A stretch of DNA of 64,000 nucleotides from UBA5796 sp040752455 (GTDB lineage: Bacteria; Chloroflexota; Anaerolineae; Anaerolineales; Villigracilaceae): assembly GCA_049324115.1 (NCBI GenBank), contig JBMOMN010000027.1, positions 1 through 64,000 on the forward strand, written 5' to 3'. Numbering within the stretch: the first letter of the stretch is position 1; each line of letters starts with the position of its first letter. The notes beneath the pieces were generated by a model that did not search any database, had not been told where the DNA came from, and saw only the letters and a list, made by a program, of their open reading frames with translations. Positions 16,090 to 24,289 of the stretch are shown here, piece after piece. Position numbers and translations under genes: made by a program.

Positions 16090-17064
16090 TTATAACCGCT
16101 TCTTTTTCTTCTCCCGCCCGCTGAGAAATAAATAGCCGTAGAACAGGATTCCCGTCCCGATGCCGACCGCCCACTTGACCGGCCAGGGGATGGCCTCGGA
16201 CGGGGAGATGAATCCCTCGATGGTCCCGGCCAGCACCAGGAACGGGACCGCCCCTCCCAGCAGCCGCACCGACTTTTGGGCCGCAATCGCCAGCGCGTCC
16301 CGCCGCCGCATCAACCCGGGACGCAGCAGCGCCCAGCCGAGCATCAATCCCGACCCCCCGGCCATGAAAATGACGCTCAACTCGATCACCCCATGCCCAA
16401 TGACGAAGGTCGCCAGGTCGAAGCCGAGGCCGTAATACCCCGTCAGGCCGAGCAGCCCGCCCAGGATCAGCCCGTTGGTGACCAGGATCCAGAGGGTGAA
16501 CAGGCCGCCGGTCACGCCGCTGCCGAAGGCCAGGAACGAGACCCGGATGTTGTTCTGCATGATGAACGAGGACGCGTAAGGCCGCTCCTGGATGGGGATG
16601 TCCATCCAGAGTTGGCCGTCCTCGACGACCGGGATCAGGTCCTGCACTTCGGCAGGCAGCAGCCACGTCGCCGATGACGGCGAGACGGCCGTGCTGATCC
16701 CGGCTGCCACCGCCGGGAGGGTGAACATCAGGAACGCCGCAAAAGTGAAGATGAACGTCTCGCGGAAAAGGCGCGGAAAGCCTCGCAGGGCAAACGCCGC
16801 GAAACGGTTCCAGGCCAACGGTTCGCCCTGGTAAAGCACGGCATGTGCCCGGGCCACCAACCGGTTGAGCAGTTGGGTCACGCGGTGGCGCGGGAAATCC
16901 CGTTTCGCCAGGGCCAGGTCCGAGCTGGCGGCCCGGTACAGGCTGGCCAGCCGCTCGATGTCCCCGGTCGAGAGGCGGCCAACGTCCAACTGGGCCTTCT
17001 CGACCAGGTTACTTAAGAGTTCCCAATCTTGCTTGCGGGACTGGTAAAATTCGTCAACATTCAT
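16090..17064 (-). CDS. SpoIIM-family (stage II sporulation protein M-like) membrane protein
   Basis: A 324-residue protein. A soluble helical N-terminus (MNVDEFYQSRKQDWELLSNL, through an LASLYRAASSDLALAKRDFP stretch) is followed by five or more helices with the family motif IGHGVIELSVIFMAGGSGLMLG. Non-sporulating bacteria carry this family next to RDD and MoxR/DUF58 genes, as here. The start at 17064 has GGAGAG upstream; the longer frame from 17178 does not. It is divergent from the RDD gene. Confidence 0.87.
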   Translation of the reverse strand: MNVDEFYQSRKQDWELLSNLVEKAQLDVGRLSTGDIERLASLYRAASSDLALAKRDFPRHRVTQLLNRLVARAHAVLYQGEPLAWNRFAAFALRGFPRLFRETFIFTFAAFLMFTLPAVAAGISTAVSPSSATWLLPAEVQDLIPVVEDGQLWMDIPIQERPYASSFIMQNNIRVSFLAFGSGVTGGLFTLWILVTNGLILGGLLGLTGYYGLGFDLATFVIGHGVIELSVIFMAGGSGLMLGWALLRPGLMRRRDALAIAAQKSVRLLGGAVPFLVLAGTIEGFISPSEAIPWPVKWAVGIGTGILFYGYLFLSGREKKKKRL

Positions 17065-17112
17065 AATCGTAAAGCTCTCCACGGGGTCATCGAATTCCCG
17101 CCAAAGGCATTG

Positions 17113-17121
17113 TGAGATAAT
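17113..17121 (+). promoter_or_regulatory. Extended -10 box giving a leaderless RDD mRNA
   Basis: TGAGATAAT (TGn plus GATAAT) ends 7 bases before the ATG at 17129, so the expected +1 is one base from the start codon. No Shine-Dalgarno is present. Confidence 0.45.
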
Positions 17122-17128
17122 TATACCC

Positions 17129-17923
17129 ATGACCAACTCGAACGACATCCTGAAAATTGACACCCCCGAAAACGTCACCTTCGATTACGACGTGGCCGGG
17201 ATCGGCTCGCGCTTCCTGGCTGCGCTGATAGACACCTCCCTGATCGGGCTGGGGCAGGTGATCGTCTTCGGCGCCCTGTTCCTGCTGCTGAACAACGAGC
17301 TTGACTCGGCGCTGGGTTCGATTGCCGTCTCCTGGATCATCGCCTCGCTCGGCCTGGTCAGTTTTGTGTTCCTGTGGGGCTATTATATTGGCTTCGAACT
17401 GTTCTGGAACGGGCAATCTCCCGGCAAGCGCTGGGTCGGGCTGCGCGTCATCCGGGTGGACGGGACGCCCATCACCCTGACCGAGTCGGCCATCCGCAAC
17501 CTGGTGCGCCTGATAGACCTGCTCCCCATGGCCTACGGCGTGGGGGTGGTGACCATGTTCATCAACAGCAACTCGCGGCGGGTCGGCGACCTGGCCGCCG
17601 GGACGGTGGTCGTCTACGACCGCCGGGAAACAGGCCTGGGTGACCTGGCGCCGGTCAACCCCGGGGTGTGGGCCGCGACCATATCGCCGGCCAAGCTGCC
17701 GGAGGAATTCCCGCTCGAAAAATTGACCCGGCACGAGGTGGACGTGATCGAGGAATTCCTGCACCGGCGGGACGACCTGTCCAACCGCCGGGAACTGGCC
17801 CGTCACCTGCTCGAAGCGCTGGTCGGACGCCTGGGTCTGTCGCGTGAGACGATGGACTTTGACCGGGCCGACGACCTCCTCGCCGCGATCTACAAAAGGG
17901 TCCGCTCACGAAATGCGGAGTAA
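17129..17923 (+). CDS. RDD family membrane protein
   Basis: A 264-residue protein with three predicted helices in residues 25-160 and the RDD-domain signature: an Arg-rich opening (GIGSRFLAALIDTSLIG), SPGKRWVGLRVI and NSNSRRVGDLAAGTVV. The remaining 90 residues form a soluble helical tail with no named domain. RDD proteins are thought to act in transport. It forms a divergent pair with the SpoIIM-like gene, a recurrent arrangement. Confidence 0.9.
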   Translation: MTNSNDILKIDTPENVTFDYDVAGIGSRFLAALIDTSLIGLGQVIVFGALFLLLNNELDSALGSIAVSWIIASLGLVSFVFLWGYYIGFELFWNGQSPGKRWVGLRVIRVDGTPITLTESAIRNLVRLIDLLPMAYGVGVVTMFINSNSRRVGDLAAGTVVVYDRRETGLGDLAPVNPGVWAATISPAKLPEEFPLEKLTRHEVDVIEEFLHRRDDLSNRRELARHLLEALVGRLGLSRETMDFDRADDLLAAIYKRVRSRNAE

Positions 17924-17944
17924 TTTTCAAGAAAAGAGGCCAAA

Positions 17945-18520
17945 ATGAAAGAATCCAAAAAACTGATGATCGGCTTTGGGATCGTGGGGGCCTTGTGCCT
18001 GTGCGCGGCAGGGGTCGCCTACTTCGCCTTCCGGCAGCTCGGCGAGCGGGTCAGCAATTTCGTCGAAGGAGACCCAACCAGCATCGCCAAAAGCCAGGAA
18101 GAGATTGCCCGGTTCGACGTCCCTCCGGGTTACAGGCCGATGGCGATGTCGTTCCTGAACTACAGCATGGTCAGCCTGTTCCCTGAAGACACCAGCAGCG
18201 GAGTGACCATCATGATGGTCCAGTACACCGGCATGACGGCCGCCTCCCAGGAGCAAATGGAGGAACAACTCCGCCAGACCGCCGAACAACAGAGCGGGCA
18301 GCCGGGTGTGTCCATGCGCGTGGTGGACACCTACGAAGAGGTCATCCGCGGCCAGACGGTGACGGTCACGGTCAGCGAGGGCAACTACGAGGGCTTCGTC
18401 ATGCGCCAGTGGATGGCGATCTTCCAGGGCAACAAAGGCCCCACCATCCTGATGATCCAGGGGCCGACAACCTCGTGGGACGACCGGCTCGTCGAGGATT
18501 TCATCCATTCGATTGAATAG
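17945..18520 (+). CDS. Single-helix membrane protein of unknown function
   Basis: A 191-residue protein with one N-terminal helix (residues 8-30, IGFGIVGALCLCAAGVAYFA) and an extracytoplasmic domain rich in Met, Gln and Thr. The domain has alternating beta-strand-like patterns (TIMMVQYTGM, QTVTVTVSEGNYEG). AAAGAGG precedes the ATG. It probably shares a transcript with the RDD gene (22-base gap). I do not recognise the family. Confidence 0.7.
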   Translation: MKESKKLMIGFGIVGALCLCAAGVAYFAFRQLGERVSNFVEGDPTSIAKSQEEIARFDVPPGYRPMAMSFLNYSMVSLFPEDTSSGVTIMMVQYTGMTAASQEQMEEQLRQTAEQQSGQPGVSMRVVDTYEEVIRGQTVTVTVSEGNYEGFVMRQWMAIFQGNKGPTILMIQGPTTSWDDRLVEDFIHSIE

Positions 18521-18542
18521 ATCATTCTCTGACAAGCGATGA

Positions 18543-18585
18543 TATAATGACGGAGAATTACCGTCATATAACGGATAATTGCCGT
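18543..18585 (+). promoter_or_regulatory. Promoter with tandem operators for the wHTH-nucleotidyltransferase pair
   Basis: TATAAT (18543-18548) overlaps a perfect palindrome, ATGACGG-N7-CCGTCAT (18547-18567). A second site, ACGG-N7-CCGT (18571-18585), repeats the 15-mer ACGGAGAATTACCGT with 13 of 15 matches at a 21-bp offset. The two sites thus lie on the same face of the helix. This suits cooperative autorepression by the winged-helix protein encoded next. Confidence 0.65.
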
Positions 18586-18599
18586 CGAAAGGTCTTCCG

Positions 18600-18929
18600 A
18601 TGCTTGAAGTGCTCCTGGGTTCGCAAAATGCCGAAAGGGTCTTGATTTACATCTTTGCGCGTGAGGAAGGGTATCCGCGCGAAATTGCCCGCCACTTCGA
18701 CACCGACCTGAAATCCATTCAGAAGCAATTGGATAAACTGGAGGCGGGCGGAGTACTGGTCAGCCGCGCGCTAGGGCGGACGCGTCCCTATGTGTTCAAT
18801 CCGCGCTATCCGTTTTTGAGTGAGTTAAAAGCCTTGCTGGAAAAAGCATTATTGTTCTATCCCGCAGAGAAAAGGGATGAGTTGCTCATGAACAGGCGCA
18901 GACCGCGTGCGCGGGGCAAAGCGTTATGA
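18600..18929 (+). CDS. Winged-helix transcriptional regulator (antitoxin-like)
   Basis: A 109-residue ArsR-like winged helix: MLEVLLGSQNAERVLIYIFA, then a recognition region YPREIARHFDTDLKSIQKQL and wing GGVLVSRALGRTRPYVFNP. Its stop overlaps the next start (ATGA), tying it to the nucleotidyltransferase. Such pairs resemble AbiE-type (type IV) toxin-antitoxin modules, where the HTH partner is antitoxin and autorepressor. AAAGG precedes the ATG at 18600; the in-frame TTG at 18579 falls in the operator. Confidence 0.8.
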   Translation: MLEVLLGSQNAERVLIYIFAREEGYPREIARHFDTDLKSIQKQLDKLEAGGVLVSRALGRTRPYVFNPRYPFLSELKALLEKALLFYPAEKRDELLMNRRRPRARGKAL

Positions 18930-19453
18930 AGCAGGTCAAAAGCATGAGCCAGACTGAACTGGCGGCATACATCCAAGATTCCTTGTACGCAGCAGGTGTC
19001 AAGGTTGTCCTTTCGGGCGGGAGTGCGGTCGCGTTTTACAGCAACGATCAATACGTCTCGAAAGACCTTGATCTGGTTCATGACGGGTTCACCAGAAGGG
19101 GTAAAATCAAAGCGGTGATGGAGGGATTGGGTTTTCAGGAGAGTGGGCGATATTTTGTCAGTCCCGAAACAGAATTTTCCGTGGAGTTTCCGAGAGGCCC
19201 GCTTTCAGTTGGTGATGAACCTGTCAAAGAAGTCTACGAATTCAAGTTGGCAACGGGAACGTTACGGGTCCTTTCGCCAACGGACTGTGTAAAAGACAGG
19301 TTGTGCGCTTTTTATTATTGGAACGATCAGCAGGGATTGGCGCAGGCTGTGTTGGTTGCCAAAAGCCAGAAGGTTGATTTGAAGGAAATCGAACGATGGT
19401 CAAAAGCGGAAGGCAAGGGAGATGAATATGAAATTTTCAGAAAGAAGCTTTGA
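18926..19453 (+). CDS. Nucleotidyltransferase-fold protein, AbiEii/toxin-like
   Basis: A 175-residue protein with the nucleotidyltransferase signature SGGSAVAFYSN followed by SKDLDLV (G-S and D-x-D metal site), and a later RVLSPTDCVKDRLCAFYYW segment typical of AbiEii/DUF6036-like proteins. It is translationally coupled to the upstream winged-helix regulator. It probably transfers a nucleotide to a protein or RNA target as a toxin. It is shorter than classical AbiEii (about 300 residues), so it belongs to a compact subfamily. Confidence 0.75.
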   Translation: MKQVKSMSQTELAAYIQDSLYAAGVKVVLSGGSAVAFYSNDQYVSKDLDLVHDGFTRRGKIKAVMEGLGFQESGRYFVSPETEFSVEFPRGPLSVGDEPVKEVYEFKLATGTLRVLSPTDCVKDRLCAFYYWNDQQGLAQAVLVAKSQKVDLKEIERWSKAEGKGDEYEIFRKKL

Positions 19454-19573
19454 TGGTTGTTTAATAACGCGTTGCAATTCTCTCCCTTTGAGAGTTGGCT
19501 GGCGAGAACAAGAGTTGATCGCCGATGGCCTCCTTCCGGGTTGAGATCACGGATACGGCTCGGCGGAAATTCT
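19454..19573 (+). pseudogene. Possible remnant of a small antitoxin-toxin pair
   Basis: One frame reads ITRCNSLPLRVGWREQELIA, then DGLLPG and a stop at 19542-19544, like an antitoxin C-terminus. From an ATG at 19525, overlapping that stop as in RelE-type operons, another frame reads MASFRVEITDTARRKF, which resembles the N-terminus of RelE/ParE toxins, and then runs into the next gene. Too short to be certain. Confidence 0.25.
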
Positions 19574-20788
19574 ATGTTCCAACTCAAAACCACCCCCTTC
19601 CACGAACGGACCTCGAAGCTGTGCCTGCCGCAGAACTGGCGGCGCTGGGCGGGATACCTGGTCGCCGGTTCCTACGAGTTGACCCTCGACCGCGAGTATT
19701 GGGCCATCCGCAACTCGGCGGCGCTGATTGACGTTTCGCCGTTGATGAAATACCTCATCACGGGCAGGGACGCGGCGGCGCTGCTGCACCGCGTCACCAC
19801 GCGGGATATTCTCAAGATGAAAGTGGGACAGGTCGTGTATACCGGCTGGTGCGACGACGACGGCAAGCTGATTGACGACGGGACGGTGGCGCGGCTCGAC
19901 GAAACCACCTTCCGCCTGACCGCGGCGGAGCCGAACCTGCGCTGGCTTTCGATGAACGCGGTCGGCCTGGAGGTGGAGATAACGGAACAAACCGACAGCC
20001 TCGCTGCGCTCAGTTTGCAGGGACCAAACTCCCGGTCCGTGTTGGAGCGGGTGTGCGGGCAAGACGTTGGGGGGCTGAAATATTTCCGCATCATGCAAAA
20101 TTCGCTGGGCGGTATCCCCGTCACGATTTCGCGCACAGGCTACACCGGCGACCTCGGCTACGAGGTCTGGATGGATAACCGGGATGCGCTTGCAATTTGG
20201 GACGCGCTGGTGGACGCCGGCGCGGATTACGGCATCGCGCCTGTGGGCATCCTGGCGATGGACATGGCCCGGGTGGAGGCGGGTCTGTTCATGCTCGACG
20301 TGGATTACACCTCCACGAGCTGGGCCTGGATCGAGGCCCAGAAGTCGTCGCCGTTCGAGCTGGGACTCGGCTGGACGGTGGCGCTCGACAAACCGGGCTA
20401 CTTCGCCGGACGCCGCGCCCTGGAGCGTGAAAAGCGTGAAGGTCCGGCGTGGAAGATGGTCGGCCTGGAGGTGGACTGGGACGGGATGGAAAAGTTTTAC
20501 AAGGAAGTTGGCCTGCCGCCGCAGATCCCCGGCATGGCGGTGCGGGCCAGCCTGCCCGTGTGGGTGGGCAGCACGCAGGTGGGGTACGCCTCCACGTCGA
20601 GCTGGTCACCGCTGTTGAAGAAGTACATCGCCCTGGCACACTTGCAGAAACCGTATTATGAAATCCCCGCAGGGGGCGAAGTTGGCACAGAGGTGAGAAT
20701 GGAAATCACAGTGGAACATCGCCGCCAGTACGCGCCGGCCACGGTGGTGAAATTGCCCTTCTACGAGCCGGAGTGGAAGAAGAAGTAA
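19574..20788 (+). CDS. Aminomethyltransferase (GcvT/YgfZ) family protein
   Basis: A 404-residue folate-binding protein of the glycine cleavage T family. It has the typical N-terminal LCLPQNWRRWAGYLVAG, YWAIRNSAALIDVSPLMKY, the SLQGPNSRSVLERV loop, RTGYTGDLGYEVW and a C-terminal barrel ending AHLQKPYYEIPAGGEVGTEV. No other gcv gene is near, so it may act in tetrahydrofolate-dependent demethylation rather than glycine cleavage. The ATG at 19574 matches the family N-terminus; longer in-frame starts lie in the remnant region. Confidence 0.87.
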   Translation: MFQLKTTPFHERTSKLCLPQNWRRWAGYLVAGSYELTLDREYWAIRNSAALIDVSPLMKYLITGRDAAALLHRVTTRDILKMKVGQVVYTGWCDDDGKLIDDGTVARLDETTFRLTAAEPNLRWLSMNAVGLEVEITEQTDSLAALSLQGPNSRSVLERVCGQDVGGLKYFRIMQNSLGGIPVTISRTGYTGDLGYEVWMDNRDALAIWDALVDAGADYGIAPVGILAMDMARVEAGLFMLDVDYTSTSWAWIEAQKSSPFELGLGWTVALDKPGYFAGRRALEREKREGPAWKMVGLEVDWDGMEKFYKEVGLPPQIPGMAVRASLPVWVGSTQVGYASTSSWSPLLKKYIALAHLQKPYYEIPAGGEVGTEVRMEITVEHRRQYAPATVVKLPFYEPEWKKK

Positions 20789-20879
20789 TGGGGATTGGAA
20801 ACCCGTAATTGGTAAAAGGTCATTGTTGCTGGCGAGAGGCGGGGAAATTCTTCGATGTAAAGTCTCAAGATTTTTAAGT

Positions 20880-23726
20880 TCATTCCTGCCCGCGATCTTT
20901 GTGGTCCACCAGACGGAGGAAGGCCTCCACCACGCGGGGGTCGAAGTGCTTGCCGGATTGTTCGCAGATGTAGCTCAAGGCTTCGGCGGTGGACCAGCGT
21001 TTCCGGTAGGGGCGGTCGGAGGTCAGGGCGTCCCACACGTCCACCACGGCGAAGATGCGGGCCGCCAGGGGGATCTGGTCCTTTTCCAGCCCATGCGGAT
21101 ACCCGCCTCCGTCCCAGCGCTCGTGGTGGTAGCGAGGGATGTCGAGGGCCTGGCGCAGGTAGTTGATCGGCGCGAGCATTTCGTAAGCGTAGACCGGGTG
21201 GCGGCGCATGATCTCCCATTCCGCGTCGGTCAGGCTGCCCGGTTTGAGCAGGATCGAGTCGGGGATGCCCATTTTGCCGATGTCGTGCAGGAGCGCGCCG
21301 CGGCGCAGGTTCATCTTTTCCACGTCGCTCATCCCGAACATTCCGGCCAGTTGCAAAGACATGTTCGCCACGCGTTGGGTGTGGCCTTCGGTTTCCTTGT
21401 CGCGCAGGTCGAGGGCGCGTGACCAGCCTTCGATGGTCGCGTCGTAGGCCAGGCTGAGTTCGGTGTGCGAGCGTTGCAGGTTGTCGAAAAGGGTCGCGTT
21501 GTCAATCGCGATGGCGGCCTGGGTGGCCAGCGTCTCGAAGAAGTCGAGCCAGTCGTTTTCGGGGGCCAGCCGCTTGTGCGTGAAGACTTCCAGGACTCCG
21601 AGCGTCTGTTCCTTGGTCACAAGGGGCGCGACGTAATGGGACACGAACTTTTCTTCGGCCAAAAGGGCCTGTCGGCTGAAGGCCTCGGGTGCCAGCCCGA
21701 GGTCCGGTATGGAAAGGATCCGTCGCCGGGCCGCGGCCAGCCCGGCCTGTCCCTCTCCCATTCTCACCCGGAAATGTTCGGGGCAGCGCGTCCGAAAACC
21801 GATCCCGGCGGCGTATTCGAGCATCCCGGTCTGGGGTGTGAGCAGCAGGATGTCTGCGGCGTCCACGTCGAGTTGGGTGACCATCGCGTTGAGCAGGATG
21901 TCGAGGGTCTGGTCCAGGTCGAGGCTGGTGGTGATGGCCAGGTCTATCTGGTGCAGGGTGATCAGGCGGCGCAGTTGTCGTTCGGCCTGTTCGTAGAGCG
22001 TGACGCGGTGAATGGCGTTGGCGGCTATGTCCGCGGTGGCATTGAGCAGGCGCAGTTCGCCATCGGTGATGTGCTTTTTGCGGGCGATCCACAGCGCGCC
22101 GATCACCTGTTCCTGGGCGATGAGCGGGACGGCCGCCACAGCCTGGGATTCGCCGAGCAGCGCGGGTCGGTAAAAGAGCGGGTCGGTGTGAGCGCTGTTG
22201 GTCAGGTAGGGTTTCCGGTTCTCCATCACCCAACGGATGGCCCCTTTGCCGGGCGGGAGGCGCAGGCCGGTGAACCTCTCCCCAACCGCCCCGCGACCCA
22301 TTTCGAGAGTGATCTCTTCGGTGGAAGGGAAGGGGATTGCCAGCATGGCCCCGTCGGCTTTGAAGAGTTCGTTCATCTGGTCCAGGAGCACGGTCAGGAT
22401 TTCGGAGCGGGTGGCGGCGGTACGCAGGGCGTTGGCGACCGTGATGATCGCCTCGCGCTCGAGTTCGTGCTGGCGCCGTTCGGTGATGTCGCGGACGATG
22501 CCCTGGAAGCGGCCGTCGTCCAGCATTTTCCCGCTGATCTCGACCGGGATGAGCGACCCGTCCCTGGCGACCATGGTCCGTTCCGAGAGGACGATATTTC
22601 CCGCCCGCAAATCGTCGAACCGCAGCGGCCGGGCAGCCTGGTCTTCCGGGGCGACCAGGTCTTTCATATTCAGCTTGAGGATCTCTTCGCGGGTGTATCC
22701 CAGCATGGCGCAGCCGCTCGGGTTTACTTCGATGTAGTTGCCCTGGACGTCGGCCACGAAAATGCCGTCGGAGGCCTGCTCGACCAGGGTGCGGTAACGC
22801 TCGTCAATCTCGTGCTGGGCCAGGATGGCTCTTTCGCGCTCGGTGACATCAATCAAGGTGAATACCAGCCCGCTGACGCGTCCGTCGGCTTCCTTGACGG
22901 GTTGCAGGGTCCAGTTCCAATAGCTTATGCCTCGCTCGGGGTGTTCAGCGTACTCGAAAGGTTTGGCGTAGGCGATGTAAGGCTCGCCGGTCTCCACCAC
23001 CCGCCGGAATATGGCTTCGTTCTCATCGTTCGGGTATAAGCTGAAATGGTTCCTGCCCACGAAGAATTCCGGGGTCCTGTTATCTGCCTCGGCGTAGGCG
23101 CGGTTGACGCGGATGAAGTCGAAGTTTTTGTCGAGGTAAGCGATCAGGAACTCGGTGGCCGAGAAGAGCTTTTCCAGCAATTCGTTGGACCTCTTTAGTT
23201 CATTTGTCCTCTCTCTCACTTTGCGTTCCAGTTGGGCGCTGGCCTCCTGGAGCTGCCCGCGCTGTAACCGGTTTTCGAGCGAGATGGCCGCATAATTGGT
23301 GACGTTGTCAATGAAAGGCTGGTACACCTTGAAGACATCGGGGTCGGAAACCTTGAGGATGAAAAAACCGAATTGGTGTTCGTTGAACTCTATCGGGGTC
23401 ATCTGCATGTTGGGCTGGCCGGCCAGCCGGCACTCGATCTTGTCGCCGTGCAGCCGAACCTTTTTTCCCTCGGTGACGATTTTCTTGTGGGTCTTGCAGT
23501 TTTCGCAGAAATCGTTCTCCACCTCCCCTTTCTGGACGACGACATCTTCGAGGCAAACACGGCAGGATGCAATTCCAGGTATGGTGAGCAATGTCTCCGC
23601 AAAAAAATCGGCAATGTGGGTTGTGTCTGATAGTGTATATTCGCCGTTCTGCGCTGCCAGTAGTTTCCCAAGCACGCGCGCGTCGGCTTTTTGCCCGCCC
23701 TTGTTCCCGGAACCATCCTTTTTCAT
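20880..23726 (-). CDS. PAS-GAF-GAF-HD-GYP signalling protein
   Basis: A 948-residue cytoplasmic protein. The N-terminal GAF-like sensor holds two CxxC pairs (Cys55/58 and Cys74/77) that could bind zinc or an iron-sulfur centre. A coiled coil near residues 165-200 is followed by two PAS domains (about 200-460), two GAF domains (about 465-750) and a C-terminal HD-GYP domain (about 765-945) with HTQRVA, LLHDIGKMGIPD and HHERWDGGGYP. HD-GYP proteins hydrolyse cyclic-di-GMP. GAGGAG precedes the ATG at 23726, setting this start. The preceding 69-codon gene is probably cotranscribed. Confidence 0.93.
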   Translation of the reverse strand: MKKDGSGNKGGQKADARVLGKLLAAQNGEYTLSDTTHIADFFAETLLTIPGIASCRVCLEDVVVQKGEVENDFCENCKTHKKIVTEGKKVRLHGDKIECRLAGQPNMQMTPIEFNEHQFGFFILKVSDPDVFKVYQPFIDNVTNYAAISLENRLQRGQLQEASAQLERKVRERTNELKRSNELLEKLFSATEFLIAYLDKNFDFIRVNRAYAEADNRTPEFFVGRNHFSLYPNDENEAIFRRVVETGEPYIAYAKPFEYAEHPERGISYWNWTLQPVKEADGRVSGLVFTLIDVTERERAILAQHEIDERYRTLVEQASDGIFVADVQGNYIEVNPSGCAMLGYTREEILKLNMKDLVAPEDQAARPLRFDDLRAGNIVLSERTMVARDGSLIPVEISGKMLDDGRFQGIVRDITERRQHELEREAIITVANALRTAATRSEILTVLLDQMNELFKADGAMLAIPFPSTEEITLEMGRGAVGERFTGLRLPPGKGAIRWVMENRKPYLTNSAHTDPLFYRPALLGESQAVAAVPLIAQEQVIGALWIARKKHITDGELRLLNATADIAANAIHRVTLYEQAERQLRRLITLHQIDLAITTSLDLDQTLDILLNAMVTQLDVDAADILLLTPQTGMLEYAAGIGFRTRCPEHFRVRMGEGQAGLAAARRRILSIPDLGLAPEAFSRQALLAEEKFVSHYVAPLVTKEQTLGVLEVFTHKRLAPENDWLDFFETLATQAAIAIDNATLFDNLQRSHTELSLAYDATIEGWSRALDLRDKETEGHTQRVANMSLQLAGMFGMSDVEKMNLRRGALLHDIGKMGIPDSILLKPGSLTDAEWEIMRRHPVYAYEMLAPINYLRQALDIPRYHHERWDGGGYPHGLEKDQIPLAARIFAVVDVWDALTSDRPYRKRWSTAEALSYICEQSGKHFDPRVVEAFLRLVDHKDRGQE

Positions 23727-23772
23727 AAAATTGATCTCCTCGCGACGAAAAGGTGCGCGTGGTGTGCATTGA

Positions 23773-23982
23773 CTATCGGAGCGCTCCCACAAACCGGCTT
23801 AAAAATACCCACCGATAACCCTTATCCGAAAAAAGGAGTGCAAGCTTCAGCGTGCCGGCTTCCAGCGGAATAAAGTCCGCACTCCAGGGATATTCGGATA
23901 GATAGTAAGGAAGGAATGGGTGGGGTGGGTCTTCGACCGTTTCCCCCCGTGCCGCTCGCACGGAATGGGATGTTTTGTCCAT
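23773..23982 (-). CDS. Small hypothetical protein upstream of the HD-GYP gene
   Basis: A 69-residue protein starting MDKTSHSVRAARGETVED and ending VFLSRFVGALR, with an aromatic- and Pro-rich middle. GGGAGG lies 4 bases before the ATG. It is 46 bases upstream of the HD-GYP gene on the same strand and behind a consensus-like promoter. No family recognised. Confidence 0.5.
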   Translation of the reverse strand: MDKTSHSVRAARGETVEDPPHPFLPYYLSEYPWSADFIPLEAGTLKLALLFSDKGYRWVFLSRFVGALR

Positions 23983-24072
23983 CGCGCCTCCCAATGACCG
24001 ATGGTGAGATATGAAACCTGGTATAGGAGCCTGCCGGGAGTGCCCCGGTTGTGTTTACGCAAAACCATCCCT

Positions 24073-24101
24073 ATTATATATCCATCGCACAACTCGCCCA
24101 A
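24073..24101 (-). promoter_or_regulatory. Promoter of the HD-GYP transcript
   Basis: On the minus strand TTGGGC (24101-24096) and TATAAT (24078-24073) are separated by 17 bp, about 90 bases upstream of the small gene at 23982. Confidence 0.55.
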
Positions 24102-24211
24102 TGACACATTCGTTCGAGCGCGGGAAAGTGGCAGGTTTTCGATGCCGGAACGGAATGGAAAAACAAGTGAATTATAATAATTTGAGAAACTTGACCATTG
24201 GAGTGATGCCC

Positions 24212-24283
24212 ATGAAAAAAACAAAATCGTTTGGCGACTTCAAAAAGGTTAACTTTGAATTGGTTACGAAAATGAAAGGCTAA
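24212..24283 (+). CDS. 23-residue ORF before the DNA methyltransferase
   Basis: It encodes a strongly basic peptide starting MKKTKSFGDFKKVNF. GGAGTGA lies 7 bases before the ATG and a TATAAT is at 24173-24178. It stops 6 bases before the methyltransferase ATG, which itself has only a weak ribosome site. It may therefore serve as a translated leader that delivers ribosomes. Confidence 0.4.
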   Translation: MKKTKSFGDFKKVNFELVTKMKG

Positions 24284-24289
24284 GAAATA

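Noticed and set aside
14672..16666. 664-codon frame on the minus strand across DUF58 and the next gap
   Set aside because: Composition is His/Arg/Gly-rich shadow translation and it crosses a palindromic repeat; DUF58 is the real gene.
23847..24224. 125-codon minus-strand frame upstream of the HD-GYP gene
   Set aside because: The frame at 23773-23982 has the better ribosome site and position; the longer frame is an overlapping shadow.
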